Shown here piece after piece: positions 17,924 to 27,145 of a stretch of 64,000 nt of DNA. The notes beneath the pieces are model-generated. The model ran no database searches, had not been told where the DNA came from, and saw nothing but the letters and a program-made list of their open reading frames with translations. Origin of the DNA: CAYLMG01 sp964493425 (GTDB lineage Bacteria; Planctomycetota; Phycisphaerae; Sedimentisphaerales; Anaerobacaceae). Position numbers and translations under genes: made by a program. Where the stretch lies: contig CAZBMW010000001.1 of NCBI GenBank assembly GCA_964493425.1, positions 124,001 through 188,000 of the forward strand, read 5' to 3'. Position 1 is the first letter of the stretch; every line of letters starts with the position of its first letter.

Positions 17924-18682
17924 TTATTTTTTTCCAGTTGGAGTGTTTAGCCTTTCCCACGAGTTTTCCAGCTCCATAAATTCTTTCTGTATCTCAGGAC
18001 TACCATGATTTTTTACATATACTGCGGCTTTATCATAATAAGAATCGCCCATCTCTTTCAATGCCCTAAAAGCGGCATATCCAAATATACGTATATGGTC
18101 TTCTTTTCCTTCTTTCATCAACAGATCAGTTAAAAAAGATGCCGCCTCTTCAGAGGGAAATTTAGCTAATAAAGAAATTTCCCGAGGGGATAATTCATTG
18201 TCTTTTCTAGTTTTAATTATCTCCAATAATTGTCCCCCTAAGTCGGCCTTCTTGGATTCTGGAAATTTTGTGAATTTCGCAAGAGATTCTAGTGCATACC
18301 ATATAAATTCTGGGTCCTGCTCCTGTAGAAGCTCAAATAAAATATCTATTATCTGGTCTGTTTCTATTGGTTTTAAGGACATAGCGACCAAACCAACTCT
18401 TTGAAATCTCCTGTTTGGTGACCTGAGAACGGATATTATCTCTGTTTCTGTCGGCTGTTTTGCTTGGAGGAATTTCCGCTCTATTTTGAGCACCTTGTTA
18501 TAATCTTGTAGAGCACCCCCGCTTGCCCAGATCTTACTCATTGCTTGGTCATATTGTAATGCATATTGAAACCAGTTTTTTCCCTCAATCCCAGACTTAG
18601 ATGAACATCCTGAGATAAAAAGAGAGAGCCCAATAACAAACCATATCATATACCAGATGTTATTGATTTTTCTCATGCTCAT
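17924..18682 (-). CDS. Lipoprotein with HEAT-like helical repeats
   Basis: The preferred start gives MSMRKINNIWYMIWF, a lipoprotein signal peptide with lipobox ISGC near residue 26, so the mature protein is probably membrane-anchored in the periplasm. The in-frame ATG 108 bases upstream would place a long basic segment before the signal peptide and is unlikely. The mature part is about 220 residues of amphipathic helices with a HEAT-repeat rhythm (SVLRSPNRRFQRVGLVAMSL, LFELLQEQDPEFIWYALESL, LAKFPSEEAASFLTDLL). No catalytic motif is visible. It lies 13 bp after a small Cys-containing reading frame on the same strand and is convergent with the UPF0104 gene. Function unknown. Confidence 0.72.
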   Translation of the reverse strand: MSMRKINNIWYMIWFVIGLSLFISGCSSKSGIEGKNWFQYALQYDQAMSKIWASGGALQDYNKVLKIERKFLQAKQPTETEIISVLRSPNRRFQRVGLVAMSLKPIETDQIIDILFELLQEQDPEFIWYALESLAKFTKFPESKKADLGGQLLEIIKTRKDNELSPREISLLAKFPSEEAASFLTDLLMKEGKEDHIRIFGYAAFRALKEMGDSYYDKAAVYVKNHGSPEIQKEFMELENSWERLNTPTGKK

Positions 18683-18695
18683 TTTCTTCTTTTTT

Positions 18696-18914
18696 TTAAT
18701 ATACACAATCGCAATTTTTTTTATAAGCATCTGACCGCAAAATTTTAGAGCATACTTCCTCACATTCTTGAACGTTAGCAGCGGTATCACCGGGGACTCC
18801 CGGAGGCAGACTAGGATTGTCTTCCCAAACTTGCAAACAGTAAGCTAAAACGCTTACATTGCTAGGAATACGTCCTTGTTTACAAGCCCGCCCAGCACGA
18901 GCAGCACGTGCCAC
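18696..18914 (-). CDS. Small Cys-containing reading frame, possible fragment
   Basis: A 72-codon frame with a GTG start and an AGGAAGG just before it, ending 13 bp before the HEAT-repeat lipoprotein. The second half contains six Cys (AYCLQVWEDN, VQECEEVCSK, KKNCDCVY), a pattern of an exported or metal/disulfide-bearing domain, but no signal peptide is present. The frame is open a further nine codons upstream without an ATG. It may be the 3' end of a larger lost gene. Not recognised. Confidence 0.3.
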   Translation of the reverse strand: MARAARAGRACKQGRIPSNVSVLAYCLQVWEDNPSLPPGVPGDTAANVQECEEVCSKILRSDAYKKNCDCVY

Positions 18915-18953
18915 AAACCTTCCTGCCTGAATGTCTGGTAACGTTTTTTAGTA

Positions 18954-19994
18954 TCATTTCGGTTCTAATCCGGAATTCAGATGGTTTTCTATAGTGTCTA
19001 TGACGAAGTTTTTTACGTCGATTTTATCATGCAGAATCCTTTCGCGTACAGCATTTGCACTTTTTTTGCTGTCAGGGTCTTCAAGTGAACCGATAGCATA
19101 TTCCAGAGCCTTGTCGGTGTCGGTTGTCTGTTTCAAGATTCCGTAATCTTCCCACATATTTATATAGCCCAGTTTGAGAGTGTTAACGTATATTGTGGGG
19201 ACACCTAAAATGGCCGATTCAGAGGCCATAGTCGCTCCTTCGCTGATGCACAGGTCCGCGAAAGCCATCACATGGTGGATTTTGTGCAGCGGTATGTTTA
19301 GCTGATACTTTTTGAGTTCGTCGGGCAAGCCTTTTTCGCCTGAGATATATACTCGTGTGTGTTTTTCGATGGTCTTAATAAAATCGAGTGTTTTGTTCTG
19401 TTGTATGCCGTGCTGGCCTATATCGTGAAAGGCCATCCATGCGCTGAGCCTGATTATGCAGTATTTTTCGTCCGGGTCTATTCCCAGATGTTTAACGGTT
19501 TCTTTATCGGCGGTGAAATTATTTGGATGAAGATAAGCCAGCTCGTGACAGCCTGCATAAAGGTGCTGTTTTTTAATCGGCGGAAGCGTATAGCAATCCG
19601 GGATGTAAATAGCGGTTGCAAAAGGCCAGGTTAACCTGTGGTTCAGTTTATTATGCTCGGTGTCTTCCCAGATGAGGGAAGGTTTCCGCAGGAGGAATCC
19701 GACGTGAGGTACAAATGGTGCTATCATGCCGACCAGTATATCGGGCTTGAACTTCAGGCAGTATTTCCACAACATAAAATCTCTCATAAACAACCTGTAC
19801 GGTGCGAGCAGGCGATGTGTGCTGCCGGGAGTGAGTGAAATGTATGGGATATCGAAATTTTTGAGCAGTTGTGAAGTGATATTTGTGTCCCTGATGGTGA
19901 CGGCTGTTGTGTGTCCCCGGTTTTCAAGCTCCGTTTTTATCAGGCGAAAGAAATACACATGTGATGGATGCGCAATATCTATCAGTATTTTCAT
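18954..19994 (-). CDS. DUF354 family putative glycosyltransferase (second copy)
   Basis: GT-B-like protein opening with MKILIDIAHPSHVYFFRLI. It keeps the family marks WEDTEHNKLNHRLTWPFA, AGCHELAYLHPN, HDIGQHG and EGATMASESAILGVPTIY, the last forming the likely nucleotide-sugar pocket. It is clearly related to the gene at 13031 but diverged, so the two probably act on different acceptors. GC is more like the older sugar genes than the AT-rich cassette. Reaction unproven for the family. Confidence 0.85.
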   Translation of the reverse strand: MKILIDIAHPSHVYFFRLIKTELENRGHTTAVTIRDTNITSQLLKNFDIPYISLTPGSTHRLLAPYRLFMRDFMLWKYCLKFKPDILVGMIAPFVPHVGFLLRKPSLIWEDTEHNKLNHRLTWPFATAIYIPDCYTLPPIKKQHLYAGCHELAYLHPNNFTADKETVKHLGIDPDEKYCIIRLSAWMAFHDIGQHGIQQNKTLDFIKTIEKHTRVYISGEKGLPDELKKYQLNIPLHKIHHVMAFADLCISEGATMASESAILGVPTIYVNTLKLGYINMWEDYGILKQTTDTDKALEYAIGSLEDPDSKKSANAVRERILHDKIDVKNFVIDTIENHLNSGLEPK

Positions 19995-20102
19995 ATTTTT
20001 AAAAACCTGTAAACGTTCGGTTAATCTTGCAAAGCAGTTATTATAGGATATTCGAGAATCGAATAAAAGTGAAATTATTGCAGTTTGTTATTATACAGGG
20101 CC

Positions 20103-20522
20103 TTACAATATTATGCTTTTCACAAATGCTTTTATTTCATCGCGGACGCGGCGGAATTCGGCTAAAATTTCCTGTTCACTGCCGGTGGCCGATGTCGGGT
20201 CATTGAAGTTGTGGTGAACCAATTTTACTTTTCCAGGGAAGACGGGACAGCTCTCTTTGGCCTTGTCACAAAGAGTTACGACATAATCGAAATCGATGCC
20301 AGCTAAATCGTCGATGGATTTTGAATAATTGTTTGAAATATCTATTCCAGCTTCGGCCATAACCTTGATTGCCCGCTCATTGACTTTGCTCGGGTTTACT
20401 CCTGCAGAGAAGGCCTCAATTTCGTCAGGCCTTAAGGTGTTTGCGAAGGCCTCGGCCATCTGGCTGCGACAGGAATTGCCTACACATAGGAACAAAATTT
20501 TTATTTTTTCCTCTTTTGCCAT
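20103..20522 (-). CDS. arsC: Arsenate reductase, thioredoxin-coupled, LMW-phosphatase fold
   Basis: Small protein of the low-molecular-weight tyrosine-phosphatase fold. The nucleophile loop CVGNSCRSQMAEA (Cx5R) is near the N-terminus, and VTLCDKAKESC provides two further Cys seven residues apart, matching the three-cysteine relay of thioredoxin-dependent ArsC. It reduces arsenate to arsenite in the cytoplasm. It starts 9 bp after murG on the same strand and is probably its last operon partner, an unusual place for an arsenic gene. No ArsR or efflux pump is adjacent, so a phosphatase role cannot be fully excluded. Confidence 0.88.
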   Translation of the reverse strand: MAKEEKIKILFLCVGNSCRSQMAEAFANTLRPDEIEAFSAGVNPSKVNERAIKVMAEAGIDISNNYSKSIDDLAGIDFDYVVTLCDKAKESCPVFPGKVKLVHHNFNDPTSATGSEQEILAEFRRVRDEIKAFVKSIIL

Positions 20523-20531
20523 TTGTGCTTC

Positions 20532-21638
20532 TCAAGTTTTCAGCAGCTTTTCAGCTATAATTTTTGATGCGTTTTTATTTGCGATGACTTCGCAGTTTTT
20601 TTTCATTTCGGCCAGTTTACTATCATTGTTCATCAGCTCTTCGAGCTCTTCGGCGAGCCATTCGCAGCGGTCTTTCTCATCAGGCACATCATCAACGATG
20701 ACAGCGGCACCTGCTTCAACGAGTTTGCCGGCGTTTAAGTACTGGTGTATATCCCTGTGATAGGGATAAGGAATGCAGATGCTCGGTACAGATGCAGCGG
20801 CGTACTCTGCGATACTCACAGCGCCGCTTCTGCCGATAACCAAATCCGCTGCAGATAAGATGTCAGCCATATCGTCGTAATAATCTACGATTTTATGTGC
20901 AATTTTTGCGTTCGAGTATTTTGCCTTGACCTGTTCGAGATTGTTTACGCCTGTTATGTGCACTATCTGCCATTTGTCGGCGAAGCGGTCAAGAAATTCA
21001 ATCAGAGAGCAAATTGTTTTGTTGATGTTCTGTGAGCCGCTTGATGCTCCTGTTATCAGCAGAGTTTTTTTATTTTTATCGAGATTGAAGTGTTCGATGG
21101 CTTTTTTAGGATTGGGATTCTCGAAGGCGGCTCTAAGGGGACAACCGGTGACATTTATTTTATGTTTTTGCTTATTAAGATATCGGACAGAGTCCTCGAA
21201 CTGTACGAAGATTTCGTTGGCCCATCGAGCGATTAGCTTGTTTGCCCGGCCGGGGATAATATCGACGTTTATTAATTTGACGGGTATTTTTCTTTTATAT
21301 GCGGCCCGGCATACCGGCGCTGCTGCGAAGCCGCCGATACCAACTACAACCGGATTTTTGGTTTTATCGAGGATTGGCCCTGCGATTCTGGCGCTTTTGG
21401 AAAAAGTTTTTAAGAATCTGAAAAATTTGTTCGGACGCAGCGAAAAAGCTTCTGCCGGCAGTTTTGTAAATTCGAAACCGGTTTTTGAGAAGATTTTTGA
21501 GTCGATGTCACGGCTGCTGCAAAAGAAATGTATTTTTGCTGTTAGCTCAGATTCAATGATTTTTTCAGCAACAGCGATTGCAGGGTAGATATGCCCACCC
21601 GTACCGCCGCCGGCAAAGAAAAATGCTTTGTTACTCAT
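20532..21638 (-). CDS. murG: UDP-GlcNAc:lipid I N-acetylglucosaminyltransferase MurG
   Basis: GT-B (GT28) enzyme that adds GlcNAc to lipid I to form lipid II on the cytoplasmic face of the inner membrane. Seen are the first glycine loop GGGTGGHIYPAIAVAE (residues 10-25), the second loop TGASSGSQNINK (about 194-205), and the C-terminal donor site IGRSGAVSIAEYAAASVPSI. Length 368 is normal. It is two bases from the ftsW stop and nine from arsC. Its presence with ftsW shows the organism makes peptidoglycan. Confidence 0.95.
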   Translation of the reverse strand: MSNKAFFFAGGGTGGHIYPAIAVAEKIIESELTAKIHFFCSSRDIDSKIFSKTGFEFTKLPAEAFSLRPNKFFRFLKTFSKSARIAGPILDKTKNPVVVGIGGFAAAPVCRAAYKRKIPVKLINVDIIPGRANKLIARWANEIFVQFEDSVRYLNKQKHKINVTGCPLRAAFENPNPKKAIEHFNLDKNKKTLLITGASSGSQNINKTICSLIEFLDRFADKWQIVHITGVNNLEQVKAKYSNAKIAHKIVDYYDDMADILSAADLVIGRSGAVSIAEYAAASVPSICIPYPYHRDIHQYLNAGKLVEAGAAVIVDDVPDEKDRCEWLAEELEELMNNDSKLAEMKKNCEVIANKNASKIIAEKLLKT

Positions 21639-21640
21639 TT

Positions 21641-22870
21641 TTACATATACTCCAGAGCCTGTAGAGTAACAGCAGTTTCATTTGTTTGCAATGGTTTGCT
21701 TGGTTGTTCTTTGCTGGTTTGTTTTGCGATGTTCAGCAGTATTCCGACAGCGGCGGCGGACAGGAGCATAGAAGTACCGCCGGCACTTACAAAAGGCAGC
21801 GGTATTCCCTTTGTGGGCAGAACGACAGTGACAACGCCTATATTGATGGCAGCCTGAATTGCTATTGTCAGCACTATGCCGGCGGCAAGGATTTTGCCGA
21901 AATCGTCTTTAGTTCTTTTGACAACGAGAATTCCCAGCCAGAGGAAAGCTATAAATAACGTAATTACCGTTGCGGTGCCGACAAAACCAAGCTCTTCGCC
22001 GATTATAGCAAAGATAAAGTCGGTGGTATCTTCGGGCAGATGGCCGTATTTGCAGATACCGCTACCGAGTCCTTTGCCGAACAGGCCGCCTGAGCCGAGC
22101 GCAATAAGGGATTGATTTGCCTGATAGTTAGCTGAGTCGGCAAGCTCTGTTGGTTTTAAAAAGGCAACAATTCTTTGCATTCTGTGCGGATAGAGCCAGA
22201 GAATGAGGCAAAAAGCGATAAGTGCAAATGGGAGAGGGGCCAACATATGCCGCCATTTTGCCCCTGCGATTATGAGCGTAGTAGATGCCAGCAGCGCAAT
22301 AAAGGCGGCGGTGCCGAGGTCTTCGATGATAATCAGGCCTACGACAATGGCTATAATAGCACAGAGCGGTACAAATCTTTTGCGGAATAGCTGTAGATTG
22401 AAACCTTCTTTTGCGCAAATGCCGGCGAGGAAGAAAACAATTGCCCATTTTGCAAGCTCTGAGGGCTGAAAGCTGGTTGTTATCGGGCCTAAAGGTATTT
22501 TGAGCCATCGATAGTGGTTATGTATTTTGGGTATGAATGTAGGAAAAACCGGGTGGAAACGCTGATATAAAACGATAGCGAGGAGGGCGATACTGAGGGC
22601 TAAAGCGTAAACGGCAGGTGATTTCAGCAGACTTTTTTTGAATTCGAACCTGTTATAGTTTATTGCCGAGGCTGCGAGCATAATGAGGATTGCGAGCGGG
22701 AAAAAGAGGATTTGTCTGAGCGACGCTGAGTTGTAAAAATGACGTAAGTCTATGTCCTGGGAGATGTTGGCGGAAGCTGAGAAGACAAAGACGGCGCCCG
22801 TCGCCATAAGCAGAATAACGCATATGGCGATTTTATCAGCGAGAGCAGTTTGTTTTTGCAGCTCGGTCAT
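21641..22870 (-). CDS. ftsW: Cell-division lipid II polymerase FtsW
   Basis: SEDS-family protein with about ten membrane segments. Diagnostic stretches are GLGSGICKYGHLPEDTTDF followed by IGEELGF, the conserved extracytoplasmic loop with the catalytic Asp region, and LPFVSAGGTSML near the C-terminus. It polymerises lipid II into glycan strands with a class B PBP. Pairing with murG favours FtsW over RodA. It is the first gene of an ftsW-murG-arsC run; the remaining mur genes are not in the window. Confidence 0.93.
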   Translation of the reverse strand: MTELQKQTALADKIAICVILLMATGAVFVFSASANISQDIDLRHFYNSASLRQILFFPLAILIMLAASAINYNRFEFKKSLLKSPAVYALALSIALLAIVLYQRFHPVFPTFIPKIHNHYRWLKIPLGPITTSFQPSELAKWAIVFFLAGICAKEGFNLQLFRKRFVPLCAIIAIVVGLIIIEDLGTAAFIALLASTTLIIAGAKWRHMLAPLPFALIAFCLILWLYPHRMQRIVAFLKPTELADSANYQANQSLIALGSGGLFGKGLGSGICKYGHLPEDTTDFIFAIIGEELGFVGTATVITLFIAFLWLGILVVKRTKDDFGKILAAGIVLTIAIQAAINIGVVTVVLPTKGIPLPFVSAGGTSMLLSAAAVGILLNIAKQTSKEQPSKPLQTNETAVTLQALEYM

Positions 22871-22979
22871 ATTAAGAAAAAGCTCACGTAGACAATGTTC
22901 GGGAGAAACAAGCTATTATTTTTTCGGCTGATGCGCCGGAAAAGCAGTAAAAAAAGTCTGTAATGCCGCCGTCATCTGG

Positions 22980-25280
22980 TTATTTTTTTAAGTATTCGAT
23001 TCTTTGTTTTGCTGTTTCATAGTTTTGTTGGCTGAGACGGCTGAAAGGAGGGCGGTCGGGATACATCTGTTTGAATTGCGCTCGGAAGGCATCCTCGATT
23101 TTGACAGCCTTTTCATAGTGTTCGAGTGCGAGATTCGTTTTCCCGAGCTGCTCTGCTATCTGGGCTAACGAGAGATGCAGTCTTGCTAGGCCGGGATAAA
23201 GCTCGATTGCCTGCGATGCGGCATCGAAGGCCTTGTTCAACCATTCGGTTTTTAGCGGTTCGGGTTGAGACTGACTAAGCAGTAAATATATATCGCTTAA
23301 TTTTTCGAGGTAAGAGTATTTATCAGGGTCTTGTTTGATTGCGGTCAGGTAGCAGGTTTCGGCCTGTTTGAGCGGCTCTATGCCGGAACGTGGATTTGAG
23401 CTGTAATTTTGCTCGTAAAGTTGGCCGTTGAGATATGATGCAGTCGGACTTAAGGGGTCAGCTTCTGCGGCTTCATTAAAAAGGATATGCGCGTGCTGAT
23501 AGCTGCCGGTGGCTTCGGCCTTTTTGGCGGCGGCTATCTTCGAAGAGCTTTTTACAACAGGGACAATACAATAATAAAGAAAAGCGAAAATTACAGTAAA
23601 GCCTGCAAGAGCTGTTATTATTTTTATTGTTGTGTTGTTTTTCGGATGAAAGCAGGGCTTCTGCCGGGCATTCAAATCAGAGGCAATCAGGCAGGCGAGG
23701 AAGGCACAAAAGGCTGTGAAAACAGGAGGCTCGAAGATGGCAAAGTCTATGAGGTTGTGTATGAGCAGACCAAAAATAGCAGAGACAAGAGCGGCTATAG
23801 TTATATTTATTTTGTGTTCGGTTTGTTGCGTGTTGTGCAGGGTGCCGTTGGTTATCAAAAAAAAGCCTATAATAAATACCACTATGGGCATTATAAAGAT
23901 TATGAGTATGCCGGCGGCAATTTCCCGAGCAGAGACGTTGTTTTGGATTGGTAGTAACAATGGTCTGAAGATTAATAGTGCAAGCGGGATGAAAATGATG
24001 AGCAGCTTTTTGAGATTTTTGTGCGAATTAGTTTTGACAGGCGTCTGTGGTAGTTTAGTTATCGGATTTATCTTCCAGAGAGGCAGGCAGATTATTGTAA
24101 GGAAAGCTATAAGGCCGAGCGGGCCGTATTGAGTTAGAAGGCTCAGGATAAAGTTGTGCGGGTCAGATACGGTTTCTATTGCTTGGGGAAGTTTGTGATG
24201 CAGATAAGCAGTTGCGAAGTTGGCTGGTCCAATGCCAGTATATGGATTTTCTGTAGCGATTTTACCGGCGGCGCACCAGTATTGCCATCTTACGAGCATA
24301 GACTTACCGCCGGGCAGTCTGTTGTGAGCAAGGCCGTAAGAAATGACGGCCCAGGTAACGGCAGCAATTACGAGCAGACAGAAGATTAAAATTATTTTTT
24401 TGTGTGAGTATATCCAGCTACCGAAAAAGCAGAGTGAGGCGAAGAGTACTGATGCGAAAAGGGCCGCGATGATTGCACCTTTGCTTCGGGTAAGGAGCAG
24501 GCCGATAATGACTACTATGAAGACTGCGCCAGATGTTAAGTAGTGCCAGGGGTCGGCGTCAGGTCTTTTACGGTTTTTTATTTTGTCGATGAATAAAACG
24601 GCAGCGGCGAAAAGTGCAAGTATCATAAAAGAGCCGGCGGAATTGGAGGTGGTAAAGAAGGATTTTATATCTTTTGAATAGAGCCTGTGTTCAAACTGAA
24701 AATGTTCCAAGGAACCGGCCTCGATACCTAGAGGCTGGAGCATTTGGGCTGGATTTTCTTCATATTGTTCGATTAGCTTTTCGTTGGTATCGTAAAACTG
24801 TTCGGAGCACTGGTAGGTACAGAGGAATCCGGAAGCGGCAATGACGGCCAGTGTTAGTTTGATTTTAAGAGGGGAATCGAGAATTTGAGCGAGCAGGACG
24901 GCCATTAGTAGCGGTGCGATAAAAATGACCGTAGATGTGATTGCAGCCCGTGTATTCGAGGCGGCTAAACCTGAGATTACCGAGGCGATAACCAACAGCA
25001 ATAGACCGATTTCGAAGCTAGTGAACCTGTAGAGAAAGTGCTTTGTATAAAAATTTAAAATGAGCCATATCACAAATGCGACAATCAAAACAGCAGAAAG
25101 AATCAGGCTGTAAGTGACAGTCTTCAGAATGCTTATCTTTTCTGTTGATTGGGGAAATGGAACTTCGGTAAGCGTAGAACGCAGAGCGATTAGACAAAGG
25201 CAGAGGATAAGTAAAAACAGCTCAAAAGCAATCAGAGATTTGCTTTTTGATGAATTGAGGGCGTTTATTTCATTTTTCAT
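22980..25280 (-). CDS. O-antigen ligase/polymerase family membrane protein with C-terminal TPRs
   Basis: Wzy/WaaL-type protein. It has about twelve membrane segments, with the large periplasmic loop typical of the clan holding YTGIGPANFATAYLHHKLPQ and the DPHNFILSLLTQYGPLGL motif (residues about 350-395). The last 190 residues leave the membrane and form four or five tetratricopeptide-like helices (ASYLNGQLYEQNY, CYLTAIKQDPDKYSYLEKL, ALEHYEKAVKIEDAF). At 766 residues it is nearly twice a simple ligase. The TPR tail may recruit partner proteins. Likely polymerises or ligates the surface glycan made by the upstream genes. Confidence 0.85.
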   Translation of the reverse strand: MKNEINALNSSKSKSLIAFELFLLILCLCLIALRSTLTEVPFPQSTEKISILKTVTYSLILSAVLIVAFVIWLILNFYTKHFLYRFTSFEIGLLLLVIASVISGLAASNTRAAITSTVIFIAPLLMAVLLAQILDSPLKIKLTLAVIAASGFLCTYQCSEQFYDTNEKLIEQYEENPAQMLQPLGIEAGSLEHFQFEHRLYSKDIKSFFTTSNSAGSFMILALFAAAVLFIDKIKNRKRPDADPWHYLTSGAVFIVVIIGLLLTRSKGAIIAALFASVLFASLCFFGSWIYSHKKIILIFCLLVIAAVTWAVISYGLAHNRLPGGKSMLVRWQYWCAAGKIATENPYTGIGPANFATAYLHHKLPQAIETVSDPHNFILSLLTQYGPLGLIAFLTIICLPLWKINPITKLPQTPVKTNSHKNLKKLLIIFIPLALLIFRPLLLPIQNNVSAREIAAGILIIFIMPIVVFIIGFFLITNGTLHNTQQTEHKINITIAALVSAIFGLLIHNLIDFAIFEPPVFTAFCAFLACLIASDLNARQKPCFHPKNNTTIKIITALAGFTVIFAFLYYCIVPVVKSSSKIAAAKKAEATGSYQHAHILFNEAAEADPLSPTASYLNGQLYEQNYSSNPRSGIEPLKQAETCYLTAIKQDPDKYSYLEKLSDIYLLLSQSQPEPLKTEWLNKAFDAASQAIELYPGLARLHLSLAQIAEQLGKTNLALEHYEKAVKIEDAFRAQFKQMYPDRPPFSRLSQQNYETAKQRIEYLKK

Positions 25281-25460
25281 TTTTTTGTCACTTGATGTTA
25301 AGTTTGAATATTTTTTTAACGAAATAAGTATAGCGTTTCGATGGTTTATGGCAAGAGAGCAATTCGGGTGGACGGATTATTCCGGAAGCGTATTTTTCAG
25401 GTGAGGCTTGACAAACATCAGGTTATTTCAAAGAATGTGCTTAAAAATACAAGGTGATTT

Positions 25461-26330
25461 ATGGAACAGGACAAATTGTGCATATATAAAAGCATTAAGC
25501 TTGAAAAGCCGAAGCTGCTTATTGGTTTTCAGGGTTGGATGGACAGCGGGGAAGTTTCGACGGGCACAGTCAAATATTTTGTGGAAACCCTCGGTGCGGA
25601 AAGAATTGCTGAGATAAGGCCGGAAGGTTTCTATATCGAGAATTTCCCGGGTACGATGGATTTTGCGGCAATGTTTCGCCCCTTTGTAAAGATCGAGAAA
25701 GGCCTTGTAAAAAAACTCGAATGGCCGAGAAATATTTTTTACGTTGATGCAGCGAGCAATCTGATATTGTTTATTGGCAAGGAGCCAAATTTCGCTTGGA
25801 AGGAATTTTCGGAGTGCATCTTTTCGGTATGTAAACAGTTTGGTGTCGAAGAGATTTATTTTGTCGGCAGCGTATCGGGCTTGGTTCCTCATACACGTGA
25901 GCCTTTATATTTTTGCTCGGTTTCAGACGAGCGGTTCAGGCAGGTTTTCGAAAAGTATGGTATGAGATTCAGTGACTACGAGGGCCCGGCTGGTATTGTC
26001 ACTTACCTGACAGCAAATGCGCCGCGGTATGGAGTAAGTATGGTGAGCCTTGTGGCAACGGTGCCGGCTTATGTACAGGGTAATAATCCTATTTGTATTG
26101 AGTCGGTTGTACGCCGAGTAAGTACTCTGCTGGGGGTGCATGTAGATACGCAGCAGCTACGCAATATCAGCGAGGAGTTCGAGAAGAGATTGAGCGACGT
26201 TGTGGACGGTCAGCCGGAACTGGTTGGTCATATCCGAAAAATGGAAGAGAACTACGACAATGAAATTTTCGACGACCAGATGGGGGATTTGAAGCAGTGG
26301 CTTGTACAGAAAGGTATAAGACTGGATTGA
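25461..26330 (+). CDS. PAC2 family protein
   Basis: Member of the PAC2 (proteasome assembly chaperone 2-like) family, widespread in bacteria with uncharacterised function. The conserved opening KLLIGFQGWMDSGEVSTGTV, then AEIRPEGFYIE, the central VGSVSGLVPHTREP and GPAGIVTYLTANAPRYGVSM with VPAYVQGNNP fit the family throughout its 289 residues. An AAGGTG sequence precedes the ATG. It is a single gene, divergent from the O-antigen gene by 180 bp, which leaves room for both promoters. Confidence 0.88.
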   Translation: MEQDKLCIYKSIKLEKPKLLIGFQGWMDSGEVSTGTVKYFVETLGAERIAEIRPEGFYIENFPGTMDFAAMFRPFVKIEKGLVKKLEWPRNIFYVDAASNLILFIGKEPNFAWKEFSECIFSVCKQFGVEEIYFVGSVSGLVPHTREPLYFCSVSDERFRQVFEKYGMRFSDYEGPAGIVTYLTANAPRYGVSMVSLVATVPAYVQGNNPICIESVVRRVSTLLGVHVDTQQLRNISEEFEKRLSDVVDGQPELVGHIRKMEENYDNEIFDDQMGDLKQWLVQKGIRLD

Positions 26331-26384
26331 GGCAGCTTTCTTTGTACCTGTACAAGAAGCTCGCTATGAGGTTTTTTCAAGTAT

Positions 26385-26909
26385 TTATTTCTTTGGCATC
26401 TGGTTTAGCTTTTCGACGCAGGAGCCGAAAATGCCTTTGAAGAATTCAACGGCATTTGGGTCCCGCGCATTACCACCGAGCGGGTGTGCACCAAAGGCGC
26501 CACCGCCGAGTGCGTAGTAGCCAAAAGCGCCGCCGCCAATCGCTATTGTTCCGATTGCCAAACCGCCGACAGCAATTAAAAGACCGATCGACAGGCCGCC
26601 AAGGGCGAGTAGCCCTAAGGCCAATCCGCCGATACTGATAAGGCCGATTGAAAGACCTCCGATGGCAACGCCGCCAATGGCTACGTTTCCGATTGCGATA
26701 ATGCCTTTTGCAATTCTGATTTTACCCGTTATTGGATTTAAACCGAAGCCGGTGACGATATGAACAAGGGGCAGGCCGAAAAGCTCTGTCTTTGAGCGGT
26801 ATTCATAGCCGCCTAAAAACTTGGCGACAGGGCTGAAACCGCATTTTGGACAGGCAAGAGCCTTGTCTGATATTTGATTTCCACATTCGGGACATTCGAT
26901 GAGGGCCAT
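26385..26909 (-). CDS. Zinc-ribbon protein with Gly-rich xIGGxx repeat domain
   Basis: The N-terminus is a zinc ribbon with two CxxC pairs (CPECGNQ and CPKCGFSP, residues 5-25). Residues about 60-150 are built of regular units of six to seven residues such as VAIGGLSIG, LISIGGLALG, LLALGGLSIG and IAIGGGAFG, with a small hydrophobic pair followed by Gly. This resembles a beta-solenoid or a tightly packed membrane-associated sheet rather than normal transmembrane helices. No enzyme motif is visible. Small zinc-ribbon plus repeat proteins of this kind occur in planctomycetes but their role is not known. Single gene convergent with the PAC2 gene. Confidence 0.7.
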   Translation of the reverse strand: MALIECPECGNQISDKALACPKCGFSPVAKFLGGYEYRSKTELFGLPLVHIVTGFGLNPITGKIRIAKGIIAIGNVAIGGVAIGGLSIGLISIGGLALGLLALGGLSIGLLIAVGGLAIGTIAIGGGAFGYYALGGGAFGAHPLGGNARDPNAVEFFKGIFGSCVEKLNQMPKK

Positions 26910-27145
26910 AATTAACTCCTAAAGCTATAACAGCATAAATAACCTTAATTGTAGTTTCTATCAAGGATGAAGATTTGTCAAGGTGATGTAAATAAAGATC
27001 TTATATACGGGCGGCCTTCGAAGAAGGGAACTGTGGATAGAAGTTTTCGGCTATTTTTGAGTGTTAAGTCCTTGTTGTTAAAAGACTTGTGGTGTTTTAA
27101 TTTTACCTGTGTTTTGACTTCTTTTTATTTTGGCTTATTGATATA

